Source: Sphingomonas sp. AR_OL41 (GTDB lineage: Bacteria; Pseudomonadota; Alphaproteobacteria; Sphingomonadales; Sphingomonadaceae). From it: DNA of 64,000 nt. Made by a program: the position numbers and the translations under genes. The DNA lies in NCBI RefSeq assembly GCF_029911635.1, contig NZ_JARYTI010000020.1, positions 23,560 through 87,559 of the forward strand, given 5' to 3'. Below are positions 45,096 to 54,180 of the stretch, piece after piece. The notes beneath the pieces were generated by a model that saw only the letters and a program-made list of their open reading frames with translations, did no database searches and was not told where the DNA came from. How positions within the stretch are numbered: position 1 is the first letter of the stretch; each line of letters opens with the position of its first letter.

Positions 45096-45500
45096 TCAGC
45101 CCAGATCGGGCGAAAGGACCCGGATCGCGAGCCAGAGTGCCAGCCAGACCAGGATGGCCAGCGTTGCAACAATGCCGATCGAGCGTGCGGGTCGGGGCGG
45201 TCCTGGCGGATTGAACAGCCCGATCGCGTTGAGCAGGCGGGCGACGACAAAGGCCGTGGCGGCGATCGCAAGTGCGGTGCGGTTGGCGCCGCCCTGTTCG
45301 AGCAAGCCGACCAGGATCACGCCGAGCGGGGCATATTCGGTGAGATTGCCATGCGCGCGGATCGCCGCGGTCAGGCCATGCTGCCCGGCATCTCCATAAG
45401 AGGCGCTATGCTTCATCCGCAGCCGGATGGTATTGATCGCCAGCGCCACGAGCAGCAAGGCGAGCGCCGCGGCCATGAGCGCGGTTATGGTAAGGTGCAT
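45096..45500 (-). CDS. MAPEG family membrane protein
   Basis: A 134-residue protein with four hydrophobic helices. RLRMKHSASYGDAGQHGLTAAIRAHGN matches the MAPEG signature (the KHS..GD, R-x-H-x-N-x-x-E pattern, continued by LTEYAPLG). MAPEG proteins are glutathione-dependent membrane enzymes in eukaryotes; bacterial members are little studied. It converges on topA and seems to be a single gene. Confidence 0.88.
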   Translation of the reverse strand: MHLTITALMAAALALLLVALAINTIRLRMKHSASYGDAGQHGLTAAIRAHGNLTEYAPLGVILVGLLEQGGANRTALAIAATAFVVARLLNAIGLFNPPGPPRPARSIGIVATLAILVWLALWLAIRVLSPDLG

Positions 45501-45564
45501 GGGTCCCCTCCCTTATTTAGAGAGGCGACGATATGCCTTTGTGCCGACGACGTCGAACCGTGAT

Positions 45565-45861
45565 TCAGGCCGCGCGCAGGCTCGTCATCTGCAACCAGGC
45601 ACGCGCGGCTTTCTGCGCCTCGGCGATCTCGCGCGCGGTCATTTCCTCGGCGATCTCACTGCGGCAGGCCTGCGCCGCCTCACTGCCGGCGACGGCGGCG
45701 AGATTGAACCATTTATGCGCCTCGATCAGGTCGACATCGATGCCGGCGGCGCCGCTCGAATAGACCATGCCGAGATCGTAATAAGCGTCGATATTACCGC
45801 GTGCCGCATCGGCCATTCGGCTGTCGATGAGGAACTGCGCACTCTTCAGGCTGTTGCCCAT
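45565..45861 (-). CDS. Sel1-repeat protein, 98 aa
   Basis: A small protein holding one Sel1-like repeat (AYYDLGMVYSSGAAGIDVDL followed by EAHKWFNLAA). Sel1 repeats form helical hairpins for protein-protein contact. No signal peptide or membrane segment is visible. The stretch EMTAREIAEAQKAARAW forms a helical C-terminus. The function is unknown. Confidence 0.78.
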   Translation of the reverse strand: MGNSLKSAQFLIDSRMADAARGNIDAYYDLGMVYSSGAAGIDVDLIEAHKWFNLAAVAGSEAAQACRSEIAEEMTAREIAEAQKAARAWLQMTSLRAA

Positions 45862-45934
45862 GTCACGAAAACCCCCGGTCCACTATTGCAGGACGGAGCT
45901 TGGGCCGAAGGTTTTCAACAAATGGTTAACGCGG

Positions 45935-46783
45935 TTAACCGTGTTTTGCCGGCACCTCGATATTGTCGATCAGCCGCGTCGAGCCCATCCGCGCGGCGGC
46001 GAGCAGGCGCCGTGGGCGCGTTGGGTCCGGGTGCTCACCCAGCGTCTCGGCGTCGACCAGCGTGACATAGTCGACAGCAAAGCCGGCGTCGATCAGCGCA
46101 TCCTCCGCCGCGAGGACCGCCGCCTCGGGTGCGGCGCCCTTCTCGATCGCCCGCACCGCATCGCCCAGCGCGCGCGGCAATGCGACCGCCCCGCTCCGCT
46201 CGGCCTCGTCGAGATAGATATTGCGCGACGACAGCGCGAGGCCGTCATCGTCGCGTTGCGTCGGCACGCCGACAATTTCCAGCGGCATGTCGAGATCGGC
46301 CACCATGCGGCGGATTACTGCCAGTTGCTGGAAATCCTTCTCGCCAAAATAGGCGATGTCGGGCGTGACCTGGTTGAACAATTTGGTGACGACCGTCGCG
46401 ACGCCATCGAAATGGCCCGGGCGCGCGGCGCCGTCGAGCCCGTCGCTGACCCCCGCGACCGACACCGTCGTCGCGAACCCGTCGGGATACATCGCCTCGA
46501 CCGGCGGCAACCAGAGCAGGTCGCAGCCGGCATCGCTGAGCATCCGCGCATCGGCGGCTTCCTTGCGGGGATAGCGGCCCAGATCTTCGTTGGCAGAAAA
46601 CTGCATGGGATTGACAAAAATCGACGCGACGGTGCGCGTGCCGGGCCGCCTGGCCGCCTCGACCAGCGCCATGTGCCCGGCATGCAAGGCGCCCATCGTG
46701 GGGACGAATGCGACGCGCTCGCCCGCGGCGCGGAAAGCGGCGACGGCGCTGCGCAGTTCGGCAATGGTACGGACAATGTGCAC
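45935..46783 (-). CDS. panC: Pantothenate synthetase (pantoate-beta-alanine ligase)
   Basis: Joins pantoate and beta-alanine with ATP to make pantothenate for CoA. The 282-residue protein shows the nucleotide-binding PTMGALHAGHM, VNPMQF, and GEKDFQQL, with KSRNIYL-type ending seen here as SSRNIYL. It is divergent from mipZ with 65 bases between starts. Confidence 0.95.
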   Translation of the reverse strand: MHIVRTIAELRSAVAAFRAAGERVAFVPTMGALHAGHMALVEAARRPGTRTVASIFVNPMQFSANEDLGRYPRKEAADARMLSDAGCDLLWLPPVEAMYPDGFATTVSVAGVSDGLDGAARPGHFDGVATVVTKLFNQVTPDIAYFGEKDFQQLAVIRRMVADLDMPLEIVGVPTQRDDDGLALSSRNIYLDEAERSGAVALPRALGDAVRAIEKGAAPEAAVLAAEDALIDAGFAVDYVTLVDAETLGEHPDPTRPRRLLAAARMGSTRLIDNIEVPAKHG

Positions 46784-46848
46784 GGACGAAACAGACCCTT
46801 CGACAAGGACGGGCGGGCCTTCTATGGGGGGCGCGACGCACGATCAAC

Positions 46849-47661
46849 ATGGGATTCTACGAACCGATGGGGGCTGGCAAGCCGCATGTCATCGTCTTCG
46901 CCAACGAAAAGGGCGGGACGGGCAAATCGACCACGGCGGTACATGTCGCGATCGCGCTGCAGGTGCGCGGCGCGCGCGTCTCGGCGTTCGATCTCGACCA
47001 TCGCCAGCGCACGCTGGGGCGCTATTTCGACAATCGTACCGAGACGCGCAAGCGCAGCGGTGCCGAACTGGCTATTCCGCGCCACGCGACGCATGACGGC
47101 GAGACGATCGAAGATTTCGAGGCGCAGTTCGCCGCGTTGAGCGAGGATGCCGACTATCTGGTGATCGACACGCCGGGGCGCGACGATCCCTTTGCGCGGC
47201 TCGCCGCGCAGCGCGCCGATACGCTGGTCACGCCGATGAACGACAGTTTCGTCGATTTCGACCTGATCGGCCAGGTCGATCCCGAGACCTACAAGGTGAC
47301 GCGGCCGAGCTTCTATGCCGAGCTGATCTGGGATGCGCGCAAGGCACGCGCCAAGGCCGATGGCTCGACGATCGACTGGGTGGTGCTGCGCAACCGCGTC
47401 CAGCATGTCGAGGCACGCAACATGCGCCGCGTGTCCGAAGCGCTCGACCAGCTCGCCAAGCGCGTCGGGTTTCGCATCATTCCCGGGCTGGGCGAGCGCG
47501 TGATCTATCGCGAGCTGTTCCCCAAGGGCCTGACCATGCTCGACGCGCGCGAATTCGGCGCGATGGGACTGGCGCATGTTGCGGCGCGGCAGGAGCTGCG
47601 CGAGATGATGTCGGCGCTCGGCCTGCCCGAGCCTGCCATGCCGTTGTTCGCCGCCGGATGA
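46849..47661 (+). CDS. mipZ: Division-plane positioning ATPase MipZ
   Basis: MipZ is a ParA-type ATPase that binds the ParB-origin complex and inhibits FtsZ near the poles, so division occurs at midcell. The 270-residue protein has the deviant Walker A NEKGGTGKST, the DLDHRQRTLGRYF segment and DTPGRDD (Walker B). Length matches Caulobacter MipZ. ATG 46849 is chosen; the open frame upstream overlaps the divergent panC. The J-domain gene overlaps its stop by four bases. Confidence 0.92.
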   Translation: MGFYEPMGAGKPHVIVFANEKGGTGKSTTAVHVAIALQVRGARVSAFDLDHRQRTLGRYFDNRTETRKRSGAELAIPRHATHDGETIEDFEAQFAALSEDADYLVIDTPGRDDPFARLAAQRADTLVTPMNDSFVDFDLIGQVDPETYKVTRPSFYAELIWDARKARAKADGSTIDWVVLRNRVQHVEARNMRRVSEALDQLAKRVGFRIIPGLGERVIYRELFPKGLTMLDAREFGAMGLAHVAARQELREMMSALGLPEPAMPLFAAG

Positions 47662-47939
47662 AGGGTCTGCTGCTCGCCGCGCTGGTGGCCTATATCGGTT
47701 GGTGGCTGTGGCAGGGGCCCAAGCACAAACCACGGCCTATGCCGCCGCCACGCCCGAGCGAGGAAAGCGCCGCGCTGGCGGTACTGGGGCTGGCGAACGG
47801 TGCCGACGAGGACGACATACGCGCCGCGCATCGCCGCCTTCTCCAGGCGGTGCATCCCGACCATGGCGGGTCGGCCGAGCTGACGCGCCGCGTCAACGAC
47901 GCGCGCGACCTGTTGCTCCGGCGTCGTACCCCCGATTGA
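47658..47939 (+). CDS. Membrane-anchored J-domain protein
   Basis: A 93-residue protein with one N-terminal membrane helix (LLLAALVAYIGWWLW) and a short J domain of about 55 residues containing the HPD motif (AVHPDHGGSAEL) needed to stimulate DnaK. The layout recalls DjlA/TIM14-type co-chaperones. ATG 47658 overlaps the mipZ stop (ATGA), so translation is coupled with MipZ. Confidence 0.87.
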   Translation: MKGLLLAALVAYIGWWLWQGPKHKPRPMPPPRPSEESAALAVLGLANGADEDDIRAAHRRLLQAVHPDHGGSAELTRRVNDARDLLLRRRTPD

Positions 47940-47990
47940 ACTTTCCGCGCGCTCGCCGATTGGGCGGTCAGCGTCACAACAGGAAGCCCC

Positions 47991-49379
47991 ATGACCCACA
48001 GCTTCAATCCCACCAGCCTTCGCGAATATGACATCCGCGGCATTGTCGGTGTCACGCTCGACGTTGCCGACGCGACTGCGATCGGCCGCGGCTTCGCCAC
48101 CGTCGTGCGCCGCGCCGGCGGCACGCGCGTCGCAGTCGGCTATGACGGGCGCACCACCTCGCCCGAACTCGAGCGGGCGCTGATCGCCGGGCTGACGGCA
48201 TCGGGGGTCGATGTCGTGCGTGTCGGCATGGGGCCGACGCCGATGCTCTATTATGCCGAGGCGGTGCTCGAGGTCGATGGCGGCATCGAGATCACCGGCA
48301 GCCACAATCCGGCGGAATATAACGGCTTCAAGATGGTGTTGCAGCACCGGCCGTTCTTCGGCGAGGACATCCAGTTGCTCGGGCGCATGGCCGAGGCCGG
48401 CGACTGGGAAGAGGCGGAGACGCCCGGCAGCGTCACCGATGCCGACATCATGGACGATTATGTCGGGCGGCTGCTCGCCGGCTATGCCGGGGGCGCATAC
48501 CGTATCGGCTGGGACGCCGGCAACGGCGCGGCCGGCCCGGTGATCGAGAAGCTCGTCAAGCTGCTGCCGGGCGAGCATCATCTGATCTACACCGATGTCG
48601 ACGGGACCTTCCCCAACCACCATCCCGACCCGACCGAGGAGAAAAACCTCGCCGACCTCAAGAAGCTGGTCGCCGACAAGCAGCTCGATTTCGGCTTTGC
48701 CTTCGACGGCGACGGCGACCGGATCGGCGCGATCGACGGGACCGGCCGGGTGATCTGGGGCGACCAGTTGCTCGCGATCCTTGCCGAGCCGGTGCTGAAG
48801 GAACTGCCCGGTGCGACGATCATCGCCGACGTCAAGGCGAGCCAGGCGCTGTACGACCGCATCGCCGAACTGGGCGGCAAGCCGGTGATGTGGAAGACCG
48901 GCCACAGCCTGATCAAGACCAAGATGAAGGAAACCGGCGCGCCGCTGGCCGGCGAGATGAGCGGGCACATCTTCTTCGCGCATGAATTTTACGGTTTCGA
49001 CGATGCGCAATATGCCGCCGTGCGGTTGATCCGCGCGGTGCACATGATCGGCAAGTCGATGACCGAAATCCGCGGCGCGATGCCGGCGATGGTCAACACG
49101 CCCGAAATGCGTTTCCAGGTCGACGAAAGCCGCAAATTCGCTGTGATCGACGAGGTGCTCGACCGGCTCGAAACGTCGGGCGCGGAGGTCAATCGAACCG
49201 ATGGCGCGCGCGTCAACACGGCCGACGGCTGGTGGCTGCTGCGCGCCTCGAACACGCAGGACGTACTGGTCGCGCGCGCCGAGGCCAAGGATCAGCCCGG
49301 GCTCGACCGGCTGCTCGCGCAGATCGACGAGCAGCTCGCGTTGAGCGGTCTCGAGCGCGGGCCGCAAGCCGGGCACTGA
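47991..49379 (+). CDS. pgmG: Phosphomannomutase/phosphoglucomutase
   Basis: A 462-residue alpha-D-phosphohexomutase interconverting hexose 6- and 1-phosphates for nucleotide-sugar and exopolysaccharide synthesis. The phosphoserine loop is TGSHNPAEYNG, the metal loop is DGDGDR, the sugar loop is GEMSGH, and the phosphate-binding site is in LRASNTQ. It resembles PgmG/AlgC-type bifunctional enzymes; PgmG is the name used in gellan-producing sphingomonads. AGGA lies eight bases before the start. Confidence 0.9.
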   Translation: MTHSFNPTSLREYDIRGIVGVTLDVADATAIGRGFATVVRRAGGTRVAVGYDGRTTSPELERALIAGLTASGVDVVRVGMGPTPMLYYAEAVLEVDGGIEITGSHNPAEYNGFKMVLQHRPFFGEDIQLLGRMAEAGDWEEAETPGSVTDADIMDDYVGRLLAGYAGGAYRIGWDAGNGAAGPVIEKLVKLLPGEHHLIYTDVDGTFPNHHPDPTEEKNLADLKKLVADKQLDFGFAFDGDGDRIGAIDGTGRVIWGDQLLAILAEPVLKELPGATIIADVKASQALYDRIAELGGKPVMWKTGHSLIKTKMKETGAPLAGEMSGHIFFAHEFYGFDDAQYAAVRLIRAVHMIGKSMTEIRGAMPAMVNTPEMRFQVDESRKFAVIDEVLDRLETSGAEVNRTDGARVNTADGWWLLRASNTQDVLVARAEAKDQPGLDRLLAQIDEQLALSGLERGPQAGH

Positions 49380-49404
49380 GGCGGTCCGTCGGGGGAGAAG
49401 ATTG

Positions 49405-49546
49405 TTCACGCGAAGGCGCGGAGACGCGAAGATATCGCGCTTGCCGCGCCGTACCGCGTCAACGCAACCGACGCATCCGCGGCAAGATGGGTGACGTGCG
49501 CTTGCGCTAACCCAATCTTCTTCGCGCCTCCGCGCCTTTGCGTGAA
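49405..49546. repeat. Palindromic intergenic repeat, type B
   Basis: Arms 49405-49432 and 49519-49546 (28 bases each) are reverse complements at 26 of 28 positions around an 86-base spacer. The arms read TTCACGCGAAGGCGCGG and CCGCGCCTTTGCGTGAA at their outer ends. The core differs from the type A elements at 5087 and 9662. It lies between the phosphohexomutase and the exonuclease gene. Confidence 0.75.
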
Positions 49547-49625
49547 CGAATTTGTCCTTTCCGCGGCTTCGCGCCCCGGCCGGAAGGGCTGGCAATTTTC
49601 GGCGTGAGCGGCCACGTAGGTCTTC

Positions 49626-50384
49626 GTGTTCCGCCCTACCCAGATCATTCGCGTCGTCGACCTCGAAACCACCGGCCAAGCGCCGCCGACGCACGGCGTG
49701 TGCGAAATCGGCTGGCAGGACGTCGCGTTGGGCGAGGACGGGCGCTGGGACATCTGGGGCGAGGGCGGGCAGCGCTACGTCAATCCCGGGCGATCGATCC
49801 CGCCGATCACCCAGGCGATCCACCATATTCTCGACGAGCAGGTCGCCGACGCGCCCTTCTGGCACGATGTGGCGCGCCCGGTGCTCGACCCGTGGCCGCG
49901 CCGCGTCGCGCTTGCCGCGCATCGCGCCGACTTCGAGCAGCAATATTGCACCGCCTCGCTCACGCATGGCGCCGACTGGATCTGCACGTGGAAATGCGCG
50001 CTGCGGATGTGGCCGGATTCGCCCAGCTTCTCCAACCAGGTGTTGCGTTACTGGCGTAAGCCGGTGGGGATCGAGCATGAACGCGGCCTGCCGGCGCATC
50101 GCGCCTTTCCCGACGCCTATGTCACCGCGTTTCACCTGCGCGACATGCTCAACGAGGTTGGCGCGGCGCAGCTGATCGCCTGGTCGAACGTCCCCGGCAT
50201 ATTGCCGCGCGTGCGCTTCGGCCCGGATCGCGGCAAGAGCTGGCAGGAGATCGAGGAAGAGGTGCTGATCGGCTTTCTCGGCGACCGTGACATCGACGTG
50301 CGCTTCACCGCCGAGACCGAGCTGGCGCGACGGCGCGGCGGTGGATCGATCGGGCGGCAGACGCTGCAGGGATCGCTGTTGTAA
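49626..50384 (+). CDS. DEDDh 3'-5' exonuclease family protein
   Basis: A 252-residue protein of the DnaQ-like exonuclease fold. The first metal motif is VDLETTG, an internal Asp lies in AAHRADFE, and HRAFPDAYVT gives the DEDDh His-x4-Asp end motif. The last 80 residues are an extension (GKSWQEIEEEVL) typical of the alphaproteobacterial exonuclease that trims nucleic acids, not of Pol III epsilon. It starts at GTG 49626. The exact substrate is unknown. Confidence 0.85.
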   Translation: MFRPTQIIRVVDLETTGQAPPTHGVCEIGWQDVALGEDGRWDIWGEGGQRYVNPGRSIPPITQAIHHILDEQVADAPFWHDVARPVLDPWPRRVALAAHRADFEQQYCTASLTHGADWICTWKCALRMWPDSPSFSNQVLRYWRKPVGIEHERGLPAHRAFPDAYVTAFHLRDMLNEVGAAQLIAWSNVPGILPRVRFGPDRGKSWQEIEEEVLIGFLGDRDIDVRFTAETELARRRGGGSIGRQTLQGSLL

Positions 50385-50405
50385 CGACGCGCCGGCGCGT
50401 CGCGC

Positions 50406-50419
50406 TTGATCGAAGTCAA
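50406..50419. promoter_or_regulatory. FNR/FixK-type box upstream of the CHASE3 kinase gene
   Basis: TTGA-tcgaag-TCAA has both conserved half-sites of the FNR/FixK consensus (TTGA-N6-TCAA) at the right spacing. It lies 47 bases before the ATG at 50467, a position suited to activation of the kinase-receiver operon. Confidence 0.6.
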
Positions 50420-50466
50420 TCACCGGATGCTGGCCTTTGTCGGGTGCGGTCGTTACGCCGACGCCA

Positions 50467-51981
50467 ATGAATTCAATCCTGTTGCGCTGGTTCGGCACCA
50501 CCGATCTCGCCATTCGTCGCTTCCTGATCGCCGCGACGGTGCTGGGTTTTGCCTGCCTGATCGCGGCGGGGGTCGCGGCGACCTGGGTGGCGACCCGCAA
50601 CATCGCCCATACCGACGCGGTCAAGCACACCTATGAGGTGGAACTGGCGATCATGCGTGCCAGCAATGCGACCGAGCAGGCCGAGGCATCCCGACGCGGT
50701 TACATGCTGACCGGTAACGCCCTGGCGTTGCGCAATTACGACAAGGCGGGGCAGGCCCTGCCGGCGCTGATCGAGCGGCTCACGTCGCTGACGCGCGACA
50801 ACCCGGTCCAGCAACGCAACCTCGCCCGGCTGCGCGTGATTACCGACGATCTTCAGTCGCAGCGCGCGGCGACCAACGCGCTCGTTTCCGCCGGGCGACG
50901 CGACGAGGCGATCCGCACCTTCGTGCGCGAAAGCGGCGCGCAGCGCATTGCCGCCATGCGCGACCTGGCGCAGCGCATGACCGGCGAGGAACAGCGGCTG
51001 ATGCGCAGTCGCGACGCCGAGCTCGCGGCAAGCCTCAACGCCTTCTACATCATCCTCGGCATCGCGGGGCTGTTGCTGGTCCTTGTCGGGATCGCCACGA
51101 TGCTGACGCTGTTGCGCTACACGCGCGATCTCGACCGGTCGCGTGCGGCGCTGCAGGATTTCGCCGAGTCGCTCGAGGAGCTCGTCGCCGAGCGTACCGC
51201 CGACCTGACGCGCGCCAATGACGAGATCCAGCGCTTCGCCTATATCGTCAGCCACGACCTGCGCGCGCCGCTGGTGAATGTGATGGGATTTACCGCCGAA
51301 CTCGATGCGGCGACGGAAACGATCGCGGCGTTGATCGATCGCGCCGAGGCGCAGGCCCCCGACATCGTCAGCGACGACGACCGCCTCGCCGCGCGCGAGG
51401 ACCTGCCCGAGGCGATCCGCTTCATCCGCAGCTCGACGCAGAAGATGGATCGGCTGATCAACGCGATCCTCAAGCTGTCGCGCGAGGGCCGGCGGGTTCT
51501 TTCGCCCGAGCCGATCGACATGGCGGCGATGGTCGACGGCATCAGCGGGTCGCTCACGCACGCGCTGCACGAGCGTGGCGCCAGCATCGAAGTGGCGGGT
51601 GCGTTGCCGATGGTCGTGAGCGACCGGTTGGCGATCGAGCAGATCCTGTCCAACCTGATCGAGAATGCGGTCAAATATCTCCAGCCCGGGCGGCCGGGAC
51701 GCATCGTCGTGCGCGGCGCAAAGGCCGGGCAGCGCGTGACCTTCGAGGTCGAGGACAATGGCCGCGGCATCGCCGCAGCGGACCATAGCCGGGTGTTCGA
51801 CCTGTTCCGCCGTGCCGGCACGCAGGATCAGCCGGGCGAAGGGATCGGGCTCGCACATGTCCGCGCCTTGGCCTATCGGCTTGGCGGCACGATCGACGTC
51901 CGTTCCGAACTCGGCACGGGCACGACCTTTCGGCTATCGTTGCCGGCACGTTTGACCGAAGCGCAGGAGCAGCACGCATGA
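50467..51981 (+). CDS. CHASE3 sensor histidine kinase
   Basis: A 504-residue membrane kinase. One helix near residues 15-38, a CHASE3-type periplasmic sensor (about 40-190), a second helix (about 195-218), a short coil, HisKA with His263 in VSHDLRAPL and a HATPase domain (NLIENAVKY, DNGRGI, GEGIGLAHVRAL). ATG 50467 is chosen; an earlier TTG at 50437 lacks a ribosome site. The receiver gene overlaps its stop (ATGA). It resembles bacteriophytochrome-type kinases that act with Rcp1-like receivers. Confidence 0.9.
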   Translation: MNSILLRWFGTTDLAIRRFLIAATVLGFACLIAAGVAATWVATRNIAHTDAVKHTYEVELAIMRASNATEQAEASRRGYMLTGNALALRNYDKAGQALPALIERLTSLTRDNPVQQRNLARLRVITDDLQSQRAATNALVSAGRRDEAIRTFVRESGAQRIAAMRDLAQRMTGEEQRLMRSRDAELAASLNAFYIILGIAGLLLVLVGIATMLTLLRYTRDLDRSRAALQDFAESLEELVAERTADLTRANDEIQRFAYIVSHDLRAPLVNVMGFTAELDAATETIAALIDRAEAQAPDIVSDDDRLAAREDLPEAIRFIRSSTQKMDRLINAILKLSREGRRVLSPEPIDMAAMVDGISGSLTHALHERGASIEVAGALPMVVSDRLAIEQILSNLIENAVKYLQPGRPGRIVVRGAKAGQRVTFEVEDNGRGIAAADHSRVFDLFRRAGTQDQPGEGIGLAHVRALAYRLGGTIDVRSELGTGTTFRLSLPARLTEAQEQHA

Positions 51982-52427
51982 ACGACCACCGCTCCGTCAC
52001 GATCGTGATGATCGAAGATGACGAGGGCCATGCCCGACTGATCGAGAAGAACATCCGCCGGGCCGGGATTCTCAACGACATCACGCATTTTCTCGATGGC
52101 ACGCGCGCGCTCGACTATCTGTTCAATCACAAGGACGGGCCGGCGCTCAATGGCCCGGCACTGATCCTGCTCGACCTCAACCTGCCCGACATGAGCGGCA
52201 CCGACATCCTGATGAAGATCAAGGCCGAGGACAGCCCGCTGCGGCGCACGCCGGTCGTCGTGCTGACCACCACCGACGACAAGGTCGAGATCCAGCGCTG
52301 CTACGATCTCGGCTGCAACGTCTACATCACCAAGCCGGTCAATTATGAGAGCTTTGCCCAGGCGATCCGCCAGCTCGGCCTGTTCCTGTCGGTGATTCAG
52401 GTGCCCGAGATCGAGGGCGGCGCTTGA
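51978..52427 (+). CDS. Single-domain response regulator (Rcp1-like)
   Basis: A 149-residue receiver with no output domain. Acid pair EDDE near residue 15, phosphoacceptor Asp66 in LLDLNLPD, Thr in LTTTDD and Lys in ITKPVN. The loop LFNHKDG is the Rcp1-type insertion of partners of phytochrome-like kinases. It overlaps the kinase gene before it and the receiver-kinase gene after it by four bases each, so all three are made together as one phosphorelay. Confidence 0.9.
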   Translation: MNDHRSVTIVMIEDDEGHARLIEKNIRRAGILNDITHFLDGTRALDYLFNHKDGPALNGPALILLDLNLPDMSGTDILMKIKAEDSPLRRTPVVVLTTTDDKVEIQRCYDLGCNVYITKPVNYESFAQAIRQLGLFLSVIQVPEIEGGA

Positions 52428-53467
52428 CCGAGCCCGCGCCCCTGCGCGTCCTGTATATCGACGACGATGATGGCCTGCGCCGGCTCGCGGCGCGCGTCTT
52501 GGTACGCCATGGTTATGAGGTAACCGTCGCCGAAAGTGGCGCGGCGGGGCTGGCATTGGCCGCCGCCACGACCTTCGATGTGGTGGCCGTCGACCATTAT
52601 ATGCCGGGCATGGACGGGCTCGCCACGCTCGAGGCGCTGCGCGCGCTGCCCGAGCCGCCGCCCGTGGTCTATGTGACCGGCTCGGAAGAGAGCCGCATCG
52701 CGGTCGCCGCGCTCAAGGCCAGCGCGGCCGACTATGTCGTCAAGTCGGTCGGTACGGATTTCTGGGACCTGCTCGCCAGTGCCTTCGAGCAGGTGCGGAT
52801 CCGCGGCGCGATGGAACGCGACAAGGCGGCGACCGAGGCACGGCTGCGCGACAGCAATGCGCGGCTCGCCGCGCTGCTCAGCGAGGTCAACCACCGCGTC
52901 GCCAACAGCCTGCAACTCGTGACGGCAATGGTGCGGCTACAGGCCTCGGCGCTCGACGATCCGGCGGCGCGCGCCGCGCTGGAAGATACGCAGCGGCGCA
53001 TCGATGCCATCGGCCAGGTCCACCGCCGGCTCTATACCTCCGAGAATGTCGAGCAGGTCGACATGGCGGATTATCTCGGCGCGCTGGTCGGCGAGCTCGG
53101 CGAGGCATGGTCGACCGAGGCGGCACCACGGCGCCTGTCGCTCGACGCCGAGACGATCCTGCTGCCGACCGATCGCGCGGTATCGCTGGGTGTGATCGTC
53201 ACCGAGCTGGTCAGCAATGCGTGCAAATATGCCTATGTCGACGCGATGGGCGGCGAGGTACGCGTCGCGCTGCACCGCGACGGCACGCAGCATTTCAAAC
53301 TGGTCGTCGAGGATGACGGGGTGGGCATGAAGGTCGACGCGCCCGCGCGGGGCACCGGCGTCGGCACCAAGCTGATCCGCGCGATGGGCCAGAGCCTGCA
53401 GGCCGCGATCGAATATGATTCGGGCCATCGCGGCGTGCGCGCGACGTTGCGCGCCGCACTGTCGTGA
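52424..53467 (+). CDS. Receiver-HWE/HisKA_2 histidine kinase hybrid
   Basis: A 347-residue protein beginning with a receiver (Asp57 in VDHYMPGMDG) joined by a coiled coil to a HisKA_2 kinase with His157 in EVNHRVANSLQL and a HATPase domain (ELVSNACKYAYVD, DDGVGM). HisKA_2 kinases often act in the alphaproteobacterial general stress or light response. The start is TTG 52424, inside the stop of the previous gene. It probably takes phosphate from the upstream pair or passes it to a separate regulator not in this window. Confidence 0.87.
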   Translation: MTEPAPLRVLYIDDDDGLRRLAARVLVRHGYEVTVAESGAAGLALAAATTFDVVAVDHYMPGMDGLATLEALRALPEPPPVVYVTGSEESRIAVAALKASAADYVVKSVGTDFWDLLASAFEQVRIRGAMERDKAATEARLRDSNARLAALLSEVNHRVANSLQLVTAMVRLQASALDDPAARAALEDTQRRIDAIGQVHRRLYTSENVEQVDMADYLGALVGELGEAWSTEAAPRRLSLDAETILLPTDRAVSLGVIVTELVSNACKYAYVDAMGGEVRVALHRDGTQHFKLVVEDDGVGMKVDAPARGTGVGTKLIRAMGQSLQAAIEYDSGHRGVRATLRAALS

Positions 53468-53669
53468 CGTCGACGCACCTCGTCGCCGTCGAATCGGCCT
53501 AGCGACACTGCGACGCATTCGGGCCGGCAGGTGGCCGGGCTGGTAGCGCTATCCGCAGACGAAGCGCACAACAGGAAGCTGCTATGGGCACATAAAACAC
53601 CCCGTACGATGACCGACGTCCGATATCCTCTGGACTCTTGTCGCGAAGACCCTGATAAATTGCTCCGAA

Positions 53670-54143
53670 ATGGATGATCTGGCGTTATCTCGTTTGAATC
53701 ATCGGCAGCGCGAATGCCTGCGCCTGGTTTACCGCAACCTCGAAGCCAAGGAAATCGCCCGCGAACTCGGGCTGTCGCCGCACACCGTCGTCGAGCATCT
53801 GCGCGACGCGCGCCGCGTGCTGGGTGCCTCGCGCAGCATGCACGCGGCCCGTATGCTGGTCGAATATGAACGAGACAATCGGATTGGGTACGAGCCGGTT
53901 GGGGTAACCCGGCAAGGCAATATCGCCATGGTGTCGGACGTCCCCGCCGCGGCTTACGACGCCGCGCCGGGGATCCGAAGGAACCGATACAACCTCAACT
54001 ATCTGGAACGGTTGGGTCTGATTGTTGGCATTGCCGTCGGCGTGATCGCGCTGACGGGCTCGCTGGCAATGGGCGCCCATGTCGTCAGCCAGGTCCTGGT
54101 GAGCCACAAGATCGATCTTTCGGATTCGGCCTATCGACGATAG
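53670..54143 (+). CDS. Membrane-tethered LuxR-type HTH protein
   Basis: A 157-residue protein with a GerE/LuxR-type helix-turn-helix at the N-terminus (residues 8-62: LNHRQRECLRLVYRNLEAKEI), a linker, then one membrane helix near residues 118-142 (LGLIVGIAVGVIALTG). No receiver domain is present. A regulator held at the membrane in this way could respond to the envelope directly. It heads a run of four small genes on the same strand. Confidence 0.8.
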   Translation: MDDLALSRLNHRQRECLRLVYRNLEAKEIARELGLSPHTVVEHLRDARRVLGASRSMHAARMLVEYERDNRIGYEPVGVTRQGNIAMVSDVPAAAYDAAPGIRRNRYNLNYLERLGLIVGIAVGVIALTGSLAMGAHVVSQVLVSHKIDLSDSAYRR

Positions 54144-54180
54144 CCGCGGCCCCCCGTTGCCGCGGCAATGGGAGGGTATA

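Noticed and set aside
47505..50630. A 1041-residue open frame on the minus strand
   Set aside because: It is antisense to the phosphohexomutase and exonuclease genes and runs through the palindromic repeat at 49405-49546.
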